The notes: generated by a model not told the origin, from the sequence alone. DNA of 64,000 bases from Paenibacillus prosopidis (GCF_003337375.1 NZ_QPJD01000017.1:1-64000); one strand, 5' to 3'; positions 48,248 to 58,309 are shown, counted from the first letter of the stretch. Program-made: numbers and translations.

Positions 48248-49513
48248 ATGTCGATCGTAACCGCTCATCACCCTTTATCGGCTTCTGTTTCAATAGCTGT
48301 TTTAAAGATGATATCGCATTTGCAGGAACCTTTATCTGAAATGGTGCCTTTAGAGGAAGCCGATTCAAGGGTGCTTGCATGTGATTTTGAAAGTCCTTTC
48401 TCCTTGCCTCCATTTAGACGCGCGGCGATGGACGGTTATGCGATACGTTCGGCTGTCGCTTTAAATGCTTGTCAAGAACAACCGGTTCAACTGCAAGTAT
48501 CGGATGAGATTCGTTCCGGACAGTCGGAGCGTTCGTATGATTCAGCGATTAGCCAATCAAGCGCCATACGCATATTTACGGGAGCACCTGTCCCAAAAGG
48601 CTATGATACGGTTATCATGCAGGAAACTGTCAAGCAACATAAGGATAGTAACGCTTTTCCAGTCATTCAAATCGACCGTCCTTATCCGCATGGCCAGCAT
48701 ATCGCAGAAAAAGGCGAGGACGTTCCGATGGGAATTCAATTGCTGTTCAGAGGGACGACGATTAAAGCGAAGGAAATCGCGGTACTGGCTTCTTTTGGAC
48801 AAACGGAGGTAGCTGTATATAGGAAACCAACCATTGCGGTAATTCCCATTGGCGACGAATTGACCTTGCCTGGGCACGGGCTGGAATCAGGCCGGATTTA
48901 TGATGCTAACAGCTTTATGGTCGGATCGCGTTTAAGGGAATTAGGCGCAACTGTGATTCGCTATGCACCGGTTTCGGATTGTATGGAAAAGATTGAAGCA
49001 GCAATTAGTTCCGCACTTGATAGCGCTGATCTTGTTGTTACCACGGGCGGCGTCTCCGTGGGAGATTACGATTATGTCAAGGTGGCTGCAGAGCATGCAG
49101 GCGCCGAGCCCTTATTTACAAAGGTCGCTATGAGGCCTGGTACGCCAACCTCGGGTTTTCAAATTAATTCCAAGCTGCTTGTCTGTTTGTCCGGCAATCC
49201 TTCTGCTTGTTTTACCGGATTAGAGCTGCTTCTGCGGCCAGTCGTTCTGAAGATGACAGGAAGGAGCGATTATCGGTCCGAATGGATGGAGGGTCGATTA
49301 ACCGAATCCATTAAAAAGCCAAGTCCATACCCCAGGTATGCACGGGCTTTCGTCTATCGTGCCGAGAAAGAGTGGATGGTGGATCTGCTGGGTAATGACA
49401 AATCCGGCAATGTGGCGGCTTTCGCCAGCGCGAATGCGCTTGTACTTATACCTCCTGGAGGCTCGGGAGCTTCAATTGGGCAAGAGGTTCGCTGGGTTAA
49501 TCTTTCTGTATAG
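48248..49513 (+). CDS. moeA: Molybdopterin molybdenumtransferase
   Basis: This 421-residue protein inserts molybdate into adenylylated molybdopterin (EC 2.10.1.1). It shows the MoeA start region (L-P-x-F-R-R-A-A-M-D-G-Y-A), G-A-P-V-P-K-G-Y-D-T-V, the T-T-G-G-V-S-V-G-D-Y-D-Y block (about 275-286) and L-S-G-N-P-S-A-C. ATG at 48248 follows GAGGAGGGAAGCC; the earlier extension is AT-rich leader. It stands directly before nasB-nasC, whose nitrate reductase needs this cofactor. Confidence 0.94.
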   Translation: MSIVTAHHPLSASVSIAVLKMISHLQEPLSEMVPLEEADSRVLACDFESPFSLPPFRRAAMDGYAIRSAVALNACQEQPVQLQVSDEIRSGQSERSYDSAISQSSAIRIFTGAPVPKGYDTVIMQETVKQHKDSNAFPVIQIDRPYPHGQHIAEKGEDVPMGIQLLFRGTTIKAKEIAVLASFGQTEVAVYRKPTIAVIPIGDELTLPGHGLESGRIYDANSFMVGSRLRELGATVIRYAPVSDCMEKIEAAISSALDSADLVVTTGGVSVGDYDYVKVAAEHAGAEPLFTKVAMRPGTPTSGFQINSKLLVCLSGNPSACFTGLELLLRPVVLKMTGRSDYRSEWMEGRLTESIKKPSPYPRYARAFVYRAEKEWMVDLLGNDKSGNVAAFASANALVLIPPGGSGASIGQEVRWVNLSV

Positions 49514-49542
49514 TAAATCGCGTGAGTGGATGTGGACATCAT

Positions 49543-51687
49543 ATGAAGAGAAAAAAGCTGGTTGTAATCGGAAATGGAATGGCTGGTATCAAATGTGTAG
49601 AGGAAATTTACAAGCTTGATCCGCAGCAGTTTCATATTACGGTTTTTGGAAACGAGGTTCATCCGAATTATAACCGGATTTTGTTGTCTAAGGTTCTTCA
49701 GGGCGACTCCTCGATTAATGATATAGTACTAAATGATTGGTCTTGGTATGAGGAAAAGGGAATACGTCTCTATACGGGAGAGACGGTCGTACGCATTCAT
49801 GCTGAAACACAAGAGGTTGAAACGGCATCCGGTATTCGGACAGCTTACGATTCCCTTATTATAGCAACAGGTTCATCTGCATTTATTCCGCCTATAGCAG
49901 GCGTTCGCAAGCCTGGAGTTATATCGTTTCGAAATATAGATGACTGTAACACGATGATGGACTATGCCAAAAAATATCGCAAAGCAATAGTCATAGGCGG
50001 GGGCTTGCTTGGTCTTGAAGCGGCGAGGGGCTTACTTAACCTCGGCATGGAAACGGATGTAATTCATAATGCGCCCTATTTAATGAACCGGCAGCTGGAC
50101 CGCATGTCTGCTGACCTGTTAAGAGCGGAATTGGAACAGCAGGGCATGCGCTTTTGGTTAAATAAAGAAACGGAAAGCATTATCGGATTAAATAGAGCCA
50201 AAGGCGTCCGTTTTACTGGCGGGAGTACTCTTGAAGCGGATTTGATCGTTATCTCGGTAGGCATCCGGCCGAACATTCAGCTTGCAAAAACCTGCGGCAT
50301 AGAAACCAATAGAGCCATAATTGTAGACGATTTTATGAGAACGAGTATTCCACATGTCTACGCGGTCGGCGAATGCGCGGAGCATCGGGGAACCGCCTAT
50401 GGTCTTGTAGCTCCCTTGTATGAGCAAGGTAAGGTGTTGGCTCGTGTCCTATGCGGTCAGGATACGGACCCGTATACGGGATCTGTTCCATATGCCCAGC
50501 TTAAAGTATCCGGCGTGGAAGTCTTCTCGGTAGGAGATATTCGTGAAGGCGAAGCCGACACGGCTTTGCAAATGTACGACGGCGTACGGGGAACTTACAA
50601 AAAAGTGACAATGAAAGGCGGCACTATACGCGGTGCCATTTTATTCGGTGATACAGTTGAAGGCACCTCATTGCTAAGTCTAGTCAAGAGAAAAGCTCCG
50701 GTATCAGCGCTTTCTACGCCTGCAGGAAATAGCGGCGGCGGGGGACTTGATGCAGCAGCAGCAGACATGCCTGACCGTGAAACGGTATGCGCATGCAATG
50801 CTGTCAGCAAGGGGGCCATCATGCGAGCTGTTATAGAGGATGGCCTGCAGACCCCTGAACAGGTACGTGACTGCACGAAGGCATCAAGCTCTTGCGGCGG
50901 TTGTCGTCCAATGATGGAAGCTGTTGTGCGATATGCCCTCCGTAACGGGAAAGAAGGATTATCTTCCGCTGCGCCGCCTGTCTGCGGCTGTACCGAGCTA
51001 AATCACGAGATGCTTAAGGCGTCGATTGCTCAAAAAGAGTTTTCCGATATACATGAAGCCATGCTGTTCCTAGGTTGGAAAAAGCCTTTGGGTTGCGAGA
51101 TCTGTCAGTCGTCTATCCGTTATTATCTTGAGCTATTTCATCCTAGACTATCCATTCAAGAGGTTTCATTCGTCAAGGACGAGAAATATAACAGCCTGTC
51201 TGTTGGAATAAAGACATCTGAAGATAAAGATGAAGAATTCAATTCCCGTTACCTAGGGGAGAAACTGCGCAAAGTTTGGGAACCTTTATCTTTGCCTTAT
51301 CCGGTGAAAGCAGCTATAACGTCAGGAATGAACAGCCCGGCAGGCGTGCTCGTTCATGACATAGGCATAACGGGCGCTCCAGCCGGATGGGAGATCTTTG
51401 CAGGCGGCCATGCTGAGCACCCGGTCAAGCAAGGGCAGCTCATAGGGATAGCAGAGACCGATGAGCAGGCTGGGGAGCTTGCCGTTTCGTGCCTGCAGCT
51501 TTATCGGGAAAGGTCATACTACGGGGAATCAGTTTGGAAATGGATAGAACGGGAAGGTATCGTCGAAATAAGAGAAATGCTGTTCGATCTGGATTTCCGT
51601 CAGGAATTAGTAGAGAGAGCAGGCGATGCGGGTATGCCTATTAAAAATGACGAAAGGCTCGGTGAAGGCATATGCGGCAATTGTTAA
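49543..51687 (+). CDS. nasB: Assimilatory nitrate reductase electron-transfer subunit
   Basis: This 714-residue flavoprotein has a FAD loop V-V-I-G-N-G-M-A-G (residues 6-14), an NAD loop I-V-I-G-G-G-L-L-G (about 145-153) and two BFD-type [2Fe-2S] modules (C-A-C...C-x6-C-G-G-C near 415-455; C-G-C...C-E-I-C near 485-527). A C-terminal fragment resembles the nitrite/sulfite reductase ferredoxin-like domain. This order matches B. subtilis NasB, which passes electrons from NADH to NasC. The ATG at 49543 follows GGATGTGG. The last 16 bases overlap nasC. Confidence 0.88.
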   Translation: MKRKKLVVIGNGMAGIKCVEEIYKLDPQQFHITVFGNEVHPNYNRILLSKVLQGDSSINDIVLNDWSWYEEKGIRLYTGETVVRIHAETQEVETASGIRTAYDSLIIATGSSAFIPPIAGVRKPGVISFRNIDDCNTMMDYAKKYRKAIVIGGGLLGLEAARGLLNLGMETDVIHNAPYLMNRQLDRMSADLLRAELEQQGMRFWLNKETESIIGLNRAKGVRFTGGSTLEADLIVISVGIRPNIQLAKTCGIETNRAIIVDDFMRTSIPHVYAVGECAEHRGTAYGLVAPLYEQGKVLARVLCGQDTDPYTGSVPYAQLKVSGVEVFSVGDIREGEADTALQMYDGVRGTYKKVTMKGGTIRGAILFGDTVEGTSLLSLVKRKAPVSALSTPAGNSGGGGLDAAAADMPDRETVCACNAVSKGAIMRAVIEDGLQTPEQVRDCTKASSSCGGCRPMMEAVVRYALRNGKEGLSSAAPPVCGCTELNHEMLKASIAQKEFSDIHEAMLFLGWKKPLGCEICQSSIRYYLELFHPRLSIQEVSFVKDEKYNSLSVGIKTSEDKDEEFNSRYLGEKLRKVWEPLSLPYPVKAAITSGMNSPAGVLVHDIGITGAPAGWEIFAGGHAEHPVKQGQLIGIAETDEQAGELAVSCLQLYRERSYYGESVWKWIEREGIVEIREMLFDLDFRQELVERAGDAGMPIKNDERLGEGICGNC

Positions 51688-53807
51688 ATGATCCGGTAAG
51701 CAAGGATTCGGGCTTTGTTATGGAGACGCAGTGCCCCTTCTGCAGTGTGCAGTGCAAAATGCAAATCACAAAGGCGATGCCCGTTCCGGGCGCACGGCGC
51801 TATTCATACACAGTCGAAGGCGTTCCAAACGCCGCATCGGAAGGTCGCTTGTGTGTCAAAGGAATGAATGCGTTCCAGCATGCGGTGAGTGCAGACCGGC
51901 TCCTGCATCCGTTAGTCAAGCGGAACGGCGAGTTTGTACCGGTTTCTTGGGAAGAGGCTCTAAATACGATTAGAGACCGGTTCATCTCTATAAGCGAGGA
52001 GCATGGTCCCGACGCGATTGGCCTATACGGCGGAGGATCACTAACCAACGAGACTGCCTATTTACTCGGTAAGTTCGCGCGAGTTGCGCTGGGCACGAAA
52101 TATATCGATTATAACGGACGCTTTTGCATGTCGGCAGCCGCTTCAGCGGGAGCAAAAACATTCGGCGTCGACAGGGGACTGACCTGTCGGTTGTCGGATA
52201 TTCCTCTTGCACGCTGCATCGTGCTGGCCGGAACGAATATTGCGGAATGCCAGCCGACGTTGATGCCATATTTTACGAAGGCCAAAGAAAACGGAGCAAC
52301 GATCATCGTCATTGATCCAAGGGTAACGGCAACTGCGTCAATCGCTGACATTCATCTTCAAATTAAACCGGGAACGGACGCCGCTTTAGCAAACGGAATG
52401 CTAAAAGTGCTTCTGGAAGAGGATATGATTGACGAGAAGTTTATTACGGCCAGGACGAACGGCTATGATGAGCTGAAACGGCATTTGTCTGAGGTCAGTC
52501 TGCAGGAAGTGGCTGAGCTCACCGGCATTGATGAAGCAAACATCCGGAAGGCTGCCGCTGCTTATGGGAAGGCTCCGACCGGCATCATCTTTACTGCTAG
52601 AGGTGTCGAGCAGCAGACGGATGGTCATGTAGCGGTGCGGAACTTTTTGAATATGGTGCTTGCTACGGGGAAAATCGGCAAGCCAGGCTGCGGTTACGGC
52701 GCAGTCACCGGTCAAGGAAACGGACAAGGCGGCAGGGAGCATGGCCAGAAGAGCGATCAATTGCCAGGCTACCGTTCGATTGAGAGCGACGTCGACCGGG
52801 CCTATGTAGCAAAAGTATGGGGAATAGATCCCGAGCAGCTGCCCCGCAAAGGAGTGTCTGCGTATGAAATGATGGAGCTCGTGCATCAACGCGCTATTCG
52901 TTCCTTATTTGTTATGGGCTCCAATCCCGTCGTTTCCAACCCGAACGCCAATTTAGTGGAGGAAGGGCTGTCTAAAGTTGATTTCTTTGTAGTGGCGGAT
53001 ATGTTTTTGTCAGAGACTGCCCGCATGGCTGATGTAGTACTGCCCGTGACAGCTTACCTGGAGAACGATGGAACCTTGACTAATCTCGAAGGGCGCGTGC
53101 TGCTGCGGGAAACAACTCTTAGCGCACCTGGAGAAGCTTGGCATGATTGGGCCATTTTATGCGAACTCGCAAACAGGCTGGGTAAATCATCCTATTTTTC
53201 TTTCCAATCATCCGAACAGATTTTCGAGGAGCTTAGAGTCGCGAGCCGCGGAGGCTTAGCTGATTATTATGGAATTACGTATGACAGACTGCGCCGGGAA
53301 GGAGGGGTTTATTGGCCTTGTCCGTCACCCGAGCAAGAAGGTTTGGGGAATATGTTCAAGGATTCCTTTGCACACTCCGACGGAAAAGCGGTATTCCATC
53401 CCGTGCAAAGCAGGCTCCCGCAAGAGACGCCTGACGAGGAGTTCCCGCTAACCATGACAAACGGACGAGTTTTGTCCCACTATTTGACCGGCGTGCAGAC
53501 GCGCAGAAGTCCGTCATTAGCCGCACGCAGCGTGGAAAACTATGTCGAAATTCATCCGAGAACAGCAAGGAAATATCAAATCGAGGATGGGGAATGGGTA
53601 GAGGTCAGCTCCAGAAGAGGCAGCTTTAACGTGCGCAGCCGAATTACGGACCAAATTCGGGAGGACACTTTATTTGTACCTATGCACTGGGGAGGCATAC
53701 AGAACGTTAACAAAGCTACTAGTCCGGAGCTGGACCCCAATTGCAAAATGCCGGGATTCAAAACATCAACGGTTATGATAAAGCCGCTCCGGATGCGGCG
53801 CTCCTAG
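51672..53807 (+). CDS. nasC: Assimilatory nitrate reductase catalytic subunit
   Basis: This 711-residue molybdopterin enzyme reduces nitrate to nitrite in the cytoplasm. It has the N-terminal 4Fe-4S motif C-P-F-C-S-V-Q-C with the fourth Cys in G-R-L-C-V-K-G. The G-R-F-C-M-S-A-A-A-S-A block (about 140-150) matches the region of the molybdenum ligand in the Nas/Nap group. Also present are I-D-P-R-V-T-A-T-A and the C-terminal pterin-binding barrel (about 585-705). The start overlaps the end of nasB. Neither nasDE (nitrite reductase) nor a nitrate transporter follows, so those steps must be elsewhere. Confidence 0.93.
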   Translation: MRQLLNDPVSKDSGFVMETQCPFCSVQCKMQITKAMPVPGARRYSYTVEGVPNAASEGRLCVKGMNAFQHAVSADRLLHPLVKRNGEFVPVSWEEALNTIRDRFISISEEHGPDAIGLYGGGSLTNETAYLLGKFARVALGTKYIDYNGRFCMSAAASAGAKTFGVDRGLTCRLSDIPLARCIVLAGTNIAECQPTLMPYFTKAKENGATIIVIDPRVTATASIADIHLQIKPGTDAALANGMLKVLLEEDMIDEKFITARTNGYDELKRHLSEVSLQEVAELTGIDEANIRKAAAAYGKAPTGIIFTARGVEQQTDGHVAVRNFLNMVLATGKIGKPGCGYGAVTGQGNGQGGREHGQKSDQLPGYRSIESDVDRAYVAKVWGIDPEQLPRKGVSAYEMMELVHQRAIRSLFVMGSNPVVSNPNANLVEEGLSKVDFFVVADMFLSETARMADVVLPVTAYLENDGTLTNLEGRVLLRETTLSAPGEAWHDWAILCELANRLGKSSYFSFQSSEQIFEELRVASRGGLADYYGITYDRLRREGGVYWPCPSPEQEGLGNMFKDSFAHSDGKAVFHPVQSRLPQETPDEEFPLTMTNGRVLSHYLTGVQTRRSPSLAARSVENYVEIHPRTARKYQIEDGEWVEVSSRRGSFNVRSRITDQIREDTLFVPMHWGGIQNVNKATSPELDPNCKMPGFKTSTVMIKPLRMRRS

Positions 53808-53840
53808 CCGATAGAACGGGAAAAGATAGGATTTGCTTCT

Positions 53841-53868
53841 AAAGCCACGTAAATCGTGGCTTTTTTTG
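53841..53868 (+). terminator. Rho-independent terminator of moeA-nasBC
   Basis: AAAGCCACG is complementary to CGTGGCTTT, followed by a T-run. Confidence 0.9.
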
Positions 53869-53949
53869 TTTCTTTATTATTAAAGCTCTACGAGCTATAT
53901 TAGTAGTTAGTGAATTTGATTCAAGTATACGTTGTGGAGATGAGCAGGG

Positions 53950-54858
53950 TTGACTACAATCTATCAATTAAATACGATCTTTATAAGTATGGTGATGGAA
54001 GCTATTCCATTTGTTTTGGTGGGCGTACTTATTTCCGGACTCATCCAAACCTTCGTGAAGGAGAATTGGATAGCCCGCATTATGCCTAAAAACCGGTTCC
54101 TTGCCACGATTTTCGGCTGCGGTGTCGGTATTTTGTTTCCTTCATGCGAATGCGGCATCGTTCCGATCACCCGCCGGCTAATCAATAAGGGCATGCCGCT
54201 TCATGCCGGTATTGCATTTATGCTGACCGGACCGATTATCAATCCAATCGTGTTATTTTCAACCTATATCGCTTTCGGAAATGATTGGAAAATGGTGGGA
54301 ATCCGCGCAGGGTTGGCAGTTGCGGTCGCGTTTACCGTTTCTGTAATCCTTTCATTTATGTTCAAAGAGCTTCCGTTCCGAAGCTATGAGCCTCAGGTTG
54401 CCGCGGCGTTAGAGCCAAGCACTGCACATTTGACTAAACGCGTTTCGTTGCAATCCCGACTTTATGAAATTATTGTTCATGCCATCGATGAGTTTTTTTC
54501 GGTAGGAAAATATTTAGTTTTGGGCGCATTTATCGCTGCGTGCATGCAGACATTCGTTCCTACATCTTACCTGCTCCATTTGGGAAGTAACCCGCTGACC
54601 TCATCGCTGGTCATGATTGCATTGGCCTTTGTGATTTCCCTTTGTTCGGAAGCGGATGCTTTCATTGCAGCGTCATTCAGAAGTACGTTTACCGTTGGAT
54701 CGTTATCCGCGTTTCTTGTTTTTGGTCCGATGATCGATATTAAAAATACGTTGATGCTGCTGGGTACCTACCGCGGAAAATTTGTTGCCGTACTGATCGG
54801 TCTGGTAGCCTTCTTCACGCTCGCAGGTTCGTTAATTGTAGGGAGGTTATTCGGATGA
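53950..54858 (+). CDS. ycgR: Permease of the UPF0718/YraQ family (YcgR-like)
   Basis: This 302-residue membrane protein has about eight helices. It carries the family's conserved motifs: P-F-V-L-V-G-V-L-I-S-G near the start, P-S-C-E-C-G-I-V-P (about 64-72, possible metal-binding cysteines), T-G-P-I-I-N-P (about 92-98) and S-E-A-D-A-F (about 234-239). Family members are probable transporters, possibly of metals. TTG start after GTGGAGATGA. It overlaps ycgQ by four bases; the two form a conserved pair in Bacillales. Confidence 0.85.
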   Translation: MTTIYQLNTIFISMVMEAIPFVLVGVLISGLIQTFVKENWIARIMPKNRFLATIFGCGVGILFPSCECGIVPITRRLINKGMPLHAGIAFMLTGPIINPIVLFSTYIAFGNDWKMVGIRAGLAVAVAFTVSVILSFMFKELPFRSYEPQVAAALEPSTAHLTKRVSLQSRLYEIIVHAIDEFFSVGKYLVLGAFIAACMQTFVPTSYLLHLGSNPLTSSLVMIALAFVISLCSEADAFIAASFRSTFTVGSLSAFLVFGPMIDIKNTLMLLGTYRGKFVAVLIGLVAFFTLAGSLIVGRLFG

Positions 54859-55772
54859 TTCGATTTTTTATTTTATTCGGATTTTCTTTCATGTTCTTTA
54901 TGCTCCATTATACAGGCGATATTAACAAATACATTAATATGAAATATGCTTATTTATCTATTAGCGCTGTCATCATTATGGGGCTCCTGAGCATTTTTGA
55001 ATTTGTACGCGTCTCACGTGAGCAAATTGCGGAAGAGAAGAAGCTGGCAGCTGCGGCGGCAGGGCATGAACATAACGAGCAATGCCAACATACTGAGCAC
55101 CAGCAGCATGGCCATGTACATGATCATCACGAACATGGCCATTCGCACGGCGAGTCCAGCAGGTTGAAGCGCTTTTTCAGCTACCTCATTCTATTTGTTC
55201 CTATAGTTACAGGACTTTTTCTGCCTGCGCAGGCGCTTGATTCAAGCTTTGTAAAGGCCAAGGGCTTTTCCTTTCCGACCTTTGAGCAAAATATTGAAAA
55301 TAACCCGGGAGCCCATCAGTTTTTAAAGCCGGATACAAGTGTTTTTTATCGTAAAGAAGATTATAACGAAGTAAAAAATAAAGAATTGGCTGAATTCATC
55401 AATCGACCGACTATTATTCTAAACGACGCAGATTATTTAAAAGGAATGGAAGCTATTTATAATTCACCGGAAGCTTTTATGGGAAAAACAATCGGCTTCG
55501 ACGGCTTTGCCTATAAAGGGCAGCAGGTGGACGGGAATCATTATTTTATTTTCCGCTTCGGATTTATTCACTGTGTTGCGGATTCCGGCGTATTCGGCAT
55601 GCTTGTTGAATTCCCTAATAACACTGAAATTAAAGACGATGAATGGTTTCATGTCACTGGCAAGCTAACCTGGGAGCTATATCAGCCGTTTAAGCAAAAA
55701 ATTCCTGTCTTAAAAGTATCGGAGTGGAAGCCGATAGATACACCTAAAGACCCTTACGTTTACAGGCTGTAA
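54855..55772 (+). CDS. ycgQ: TIGR03943 family membrane protein with His-rich loop (YcgQ-like)
   Basis: This 305-residue protein has membrane helices at about 5-20, 32-50 and 107-125, and an extracellular C-terminal domain (about 130-305). Between helices two and three lies a His-rich segment (about 70-97) with some thirteen histidines, very likely metal binding. TIGR03943 proteins are encoded with UPF0718 permeases and thought to form a two-part transporter; the histidines favour zinc or another divalent metal. No Zur box was found upstream. Confidence 0.85.
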   Translation: MIRFFILFGFSFMFFMLHYTGDINKYINMKYAYLSISAVIIMGLLSIFEFVRVSREQIAEEKKLAAAAAGHEHNEQCQHTEHQQHGHVHDHHEHGHSHGESSRLKRFFSYLILFVPIVTGLFLPAQALDSSFVKAKGFSFPTFEQNIENNPGAHQFLKPDTSVFYRKEDYNEVKNKELAEFINRPTIILNDADYLKGMEAIYNSPEAFMGKTIGFDGFAYKGQQVDGNHYFIFRFGFIHCVADSGVFGMLVEFPNNTEIKDDEWFHVTGKLTWELYQPFKQKIPVLKVSEWKPIDTPKDPYVYRL

Positions 55773-55776
55773 TTTT

Positions 55777-55805
55777 GATCCGCCATTTGGCGGATCTTTT
55801 TTTTT
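55777..55805 (+). terminator. Rho-independent terminator of ycgRQ
   Basis: GATCCGCC is complementary to GGCGGATC around a four-base loop, followed by a long T-run. Confidence 0.93.
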
Positions 55806-55853
55806 GTCTTCGAGCGATAGCGAGAATATGTTCCGAATCTGGAACGCTAAAGT

Positions 55854-55882
55854 TATTTTTTATAATGAGGCCTTCATATAAT
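55854..55882 (+). promoter_or_regulatory. Possible sigma-E promoter of the acyl-CoA/methylcitrate operon
   Basis: CATATAAT (55875-55882) resembles the sigma-E -10 consensus CATACAAT. A T-rich TATTTT lies 15 bases upstream (55854-55859), a loose match to the -35. The B. subtilis mmg operon is sigma-E dependent, so this placement is expected. A -35 match this weak needs mapping. Confidence 0.35.
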
Positions 55883-55968
55883 AGGTTAAACGCGGATAAG
55901 GTCGAACTTTGTCCACTAGAAGAAGCAACGCTCGCGATGCAGGTTTACTGCGCAAGGGAGGGAGGGAG

Positions 55969-57108
55969 ATGCGATTTCACCTATCCGAGGAGCTGGAGAT
56001 GACGCGTTCGGTCGTTCGGCATTTTGCAGAAAAGGAAGTTGCTCCAAATGCGGGGGGACGGGATGAGACGGAACAATTTGAACGGTTGCTATTCAGAAAG
56101 ATGGGAGAACTTGGCTTAACGGGAATTCCTATTCCAGAGCAATATGGCGGAGCGGGAAGCGATATCTTAACTTATGCGGTCGTATTAGAATCGCTATCTC
56201 AGGTCTGTGCATCGACTGCGGCCGTTTTGGCTGCGCATACTGCGTTTTCTGCCTGGCCGGTCTGCAGATTCGGAAGCGAAGAGCTTAAACGGCTTTATTT
56301 GAACGAAATGGCGGGTGGAGTGAAGCTGGGGGCATGCGGTTTTCCAGCTGACAGCAGAGATAAAACCGCGAAGGAAAACGGTATTATTGCGACGGCAGAC
56401 GAGGATGGATTTGTTCTAAACGGAGCAAATTCTTTCGTTATCAACGCAGGGGCAGCGGATATTTATATCGTTTACGCACAAGTGCCAAGTATAAGAAGAA
56501 AGCCGGTCCTCAGCGCTTTTCTAATCGAAAACGGCACGCCCGGCTGCTATATCGGAAATAAAGTGCGGAAGCTGGGCTTGCGCTCTTTGATGACCGCTGA
56601 AATGGTATTTGAGCATTGTAGGGTCGCGAATGAAAATAGGATCGGGAAAGAGGGTCAGGGCCAAGAAATTGCCGATCAAGTCATCGATATCGGACATATT
56701 GGCGCCGCTGCGCAAGCAGTCGGTATCGCTCAAGGAGCTTTGGAAGCGGCGGCTGATTACGCCAAGGAGCGCATGCAATTCGGCAAACTGATCGGTCGAC
56801 AGCAAGGTATTTCTTTTAAATTGGCTGACATGTCGGCCAAGATTGAGGCTGCGCGGTTACTCACCTATCAGGCTTCATGGCGCATGAACGAGGGCTTATC
56901 CTGCAGCAGGGAAGCCGCCATAGCCAGAAAATATACCGCAGACACCGCTGTAGCCGTCGCGATCGATGCGGTTCAAGTATTTGGCGGTTATGGCTATATG
57001 CGGGAATACCGGATGGAGCGTTTTTTACGGGATGCCAAGTGCCTGGAAACGGACATCGGAACCGGCGGCATGCAAACGGATTTCATTTATCGCATTTTGG
57101 CGGAATAG
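55969..57108 (+). CDS. Acyl-CoA dehydrogenase homologue lacking the catalytic glutamate
   Basis: This 379-residue protein has the three-domain acyl-CoA dehydrogenase fold, with R-M-Q-F-G-K-L-I-G-R-Q-Q-G-I (about 265-278) and F-G-G-Y-G-Y-M-R-E-Y (about 342). At the catalytic-base position the usual Y-E-G-T is D-I-G-T, and the alternative site used by isovaleryl-CoA dehydrogenases also reads I-G-H-I rather than L-E-R. Other helices look normal, so it may bind acyl-CoA and FAD without dehydrogenating, or use a different base. ATG at 55969 follows AAGGGAGGGAG. B. subtilis mmg has no gene at this position. Confidence 0.85.
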   Translation: MRFHLSEELEMTRSVVRHFAEKEVAPNAGGRDETEQFERLLFRKMGELGLTGIPIPEQYGGAGSDILTYAVVLESLSQVCASTAAVLAAHTAFSAWPVCRFGSEELKRLYLNEMAGGVKLGACGFPADSRDKTAKENGIIATADEDGFVLNGANSFVINAGAADIYIVYAQVPSIRRKPVLSAFLIENGTPGCYIGNKVRKLGLRSLMTAEMVFEHCRVANENRIGKEGQGQEIADQVIDIGHIGAAAQAVGIAQGALEAAADYAKERMQFGKLIGRQQGISFKLADMSAKIEAARLLTYQASWRMNEGLSCSREAAIARKYTADTAVAVAIDAVQVFGGYGYMREYRMERFLRDAKCLETDIGTGGMQTDFIYRILAE

Positions 57109-57123
57109 GAGGCGATTGCCGCA

Positions 57124-58293
57124 GTGCGTGAAACGGTCATCGTCGGCGGGGCAAGAACGGCATTCGGCAAATTCGGAGGAGTTTTCAAAGACGTAAAGGC
57201 CGTCGAGCTGGGAGGAGCCGCGATTAAGGGAGCGCTGCAAAAATCCGGAGTTGAGGCCGCGAACGTGGATGGGGTCATTATGGGTATGGTGCTCCAAGCA
57301 GGCGCAGGGCAAATTCCGTCAAGGCAGGCTGCGAGACTTGCGGGACTTGATTGGAGTGTTCCGTCGGAAACGATCAACAAAGTATGCGCCTCCGGCTTGC
57401 GTGCTATCACATTAGCGGATCAAATCATCCGGTCCGGTGATGCGGAAATCATAGCAGCCGGCGGAATGGAAAGCATGAGCAATGCGCCTTATGCTGTTCC
57501 AGTAGCAAGGTGGGGAGCCCGGATGGGCGATTCAGAGCTTACCGATCTCATGATTCATGACGGTCTACTGTGTGCATTCGCCAATGTCCATATGGCCATT
57601 CACGGCAGCCGTGTCGCAGCGGAGTATGGAGTCAGCCGGTCTGAACAGGATGATTGGGCACTAAGGAGTCATTTACGAGCGGTTTCGGCAAGCCGTCAGG
57701 GCCTATTTGCCGAAGAAATCGTTTCCTATACGTCTGCGAGGACTATTATCGCTACTGATGAAGGACCGCGCTCCGATACGGACGCCGGTAAGCTGGCCCT
57801 TCTCAGCCCGATCTTTGACAAAAACGGAACGATTACCGCGGGAAATGCTCCCGGTGTGAACGACGGGGCCGCCGCTTTAGTGCTAATGTCGAAGGAAGAA
57901 GCGCGTCGCGGCGGATATAAGCCGCTTGCAAGGATTATCGGTCACGCTTCGATTGGGCTCGAGGCACCTTATCTGGCCACGTCGCCAGCACATGCGATCC
58001 GTAAGCTTTTACAAAAAACAGGAGTTGCTCTTGAGAACATCCAATTATTTGAGGTGAATGAGGCCTTTGCTTCCGTTATTCTCACTTGCGGAAAAATTCT
58101 CGGCTGGGATGCGGAGAAGGTCAACGTAAACGGAGGGGCGATCGCGTTAGGTCATCCGATCGGGGCAAGCGGGGCAAGAATCGTGCTATCGTTGATCTGC
58201 GAATTGCTGCGCCGGGGCGGCGGGCTCGGTATCGCTGCGATTTGCAGCGGGGGCGCTCAGGGAGATGCGTTATTGATACAAGTGGATGGATGA
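57124..58293 (+). CDS. mmgA: Acetyl-CoA acetyltransferase (thiolase)
   Basis: This 389-residue thiolase has the nucleophile Cys88 (N-K-V-C-A-S-G), the H of [12 protein letters not shown] (about 346) and the second Cys in C-S-G-G-A-Q-G-D (about 376). It cleaves or forms acetoacetyl-CoA. GTG at 57124 follows AGGAGGCGATTGCC. It lies 15 bases after the acyl-CoA dehydrogenase gene and overlaps the extended frame of mmgB. Confidence 0.93.
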   Translation: MRETVIVGGARTAFGKFGGVFKDVKAVELGGAAIKGALQKSGVEAANVDGVIMGMVLQAGAGQIPSRQAARLAGLDWSVPSETINKVCASGLRAITLADQIIRSGDAEIIAAGGMESMSNAPYAVPVARWGARMGDSELTDLMIHDGLLCAFANVHMAIHGSRVAAEYGVSRSEQDDWALRSHLRAVSASRQGLFAEEIVSYTSARTIIATDEGPRSDTDAGKLALLSPIFDKNGTITAGNAPGVNDGAAALVLMSKEEARRGGYKPLARIIGHASIGLEAPYLATSPAHAIRKLLQKTGVALENIQLFEVNEAFASVILTCGKILGWDAEKVNVNGGAIALGHPIGASGARIVLSLICELLRRGGGLGIAAICSGGAQGDALLIQVDG

Positions 58294-58309
58294 AGCCGGG
58301 GTGGTAACG

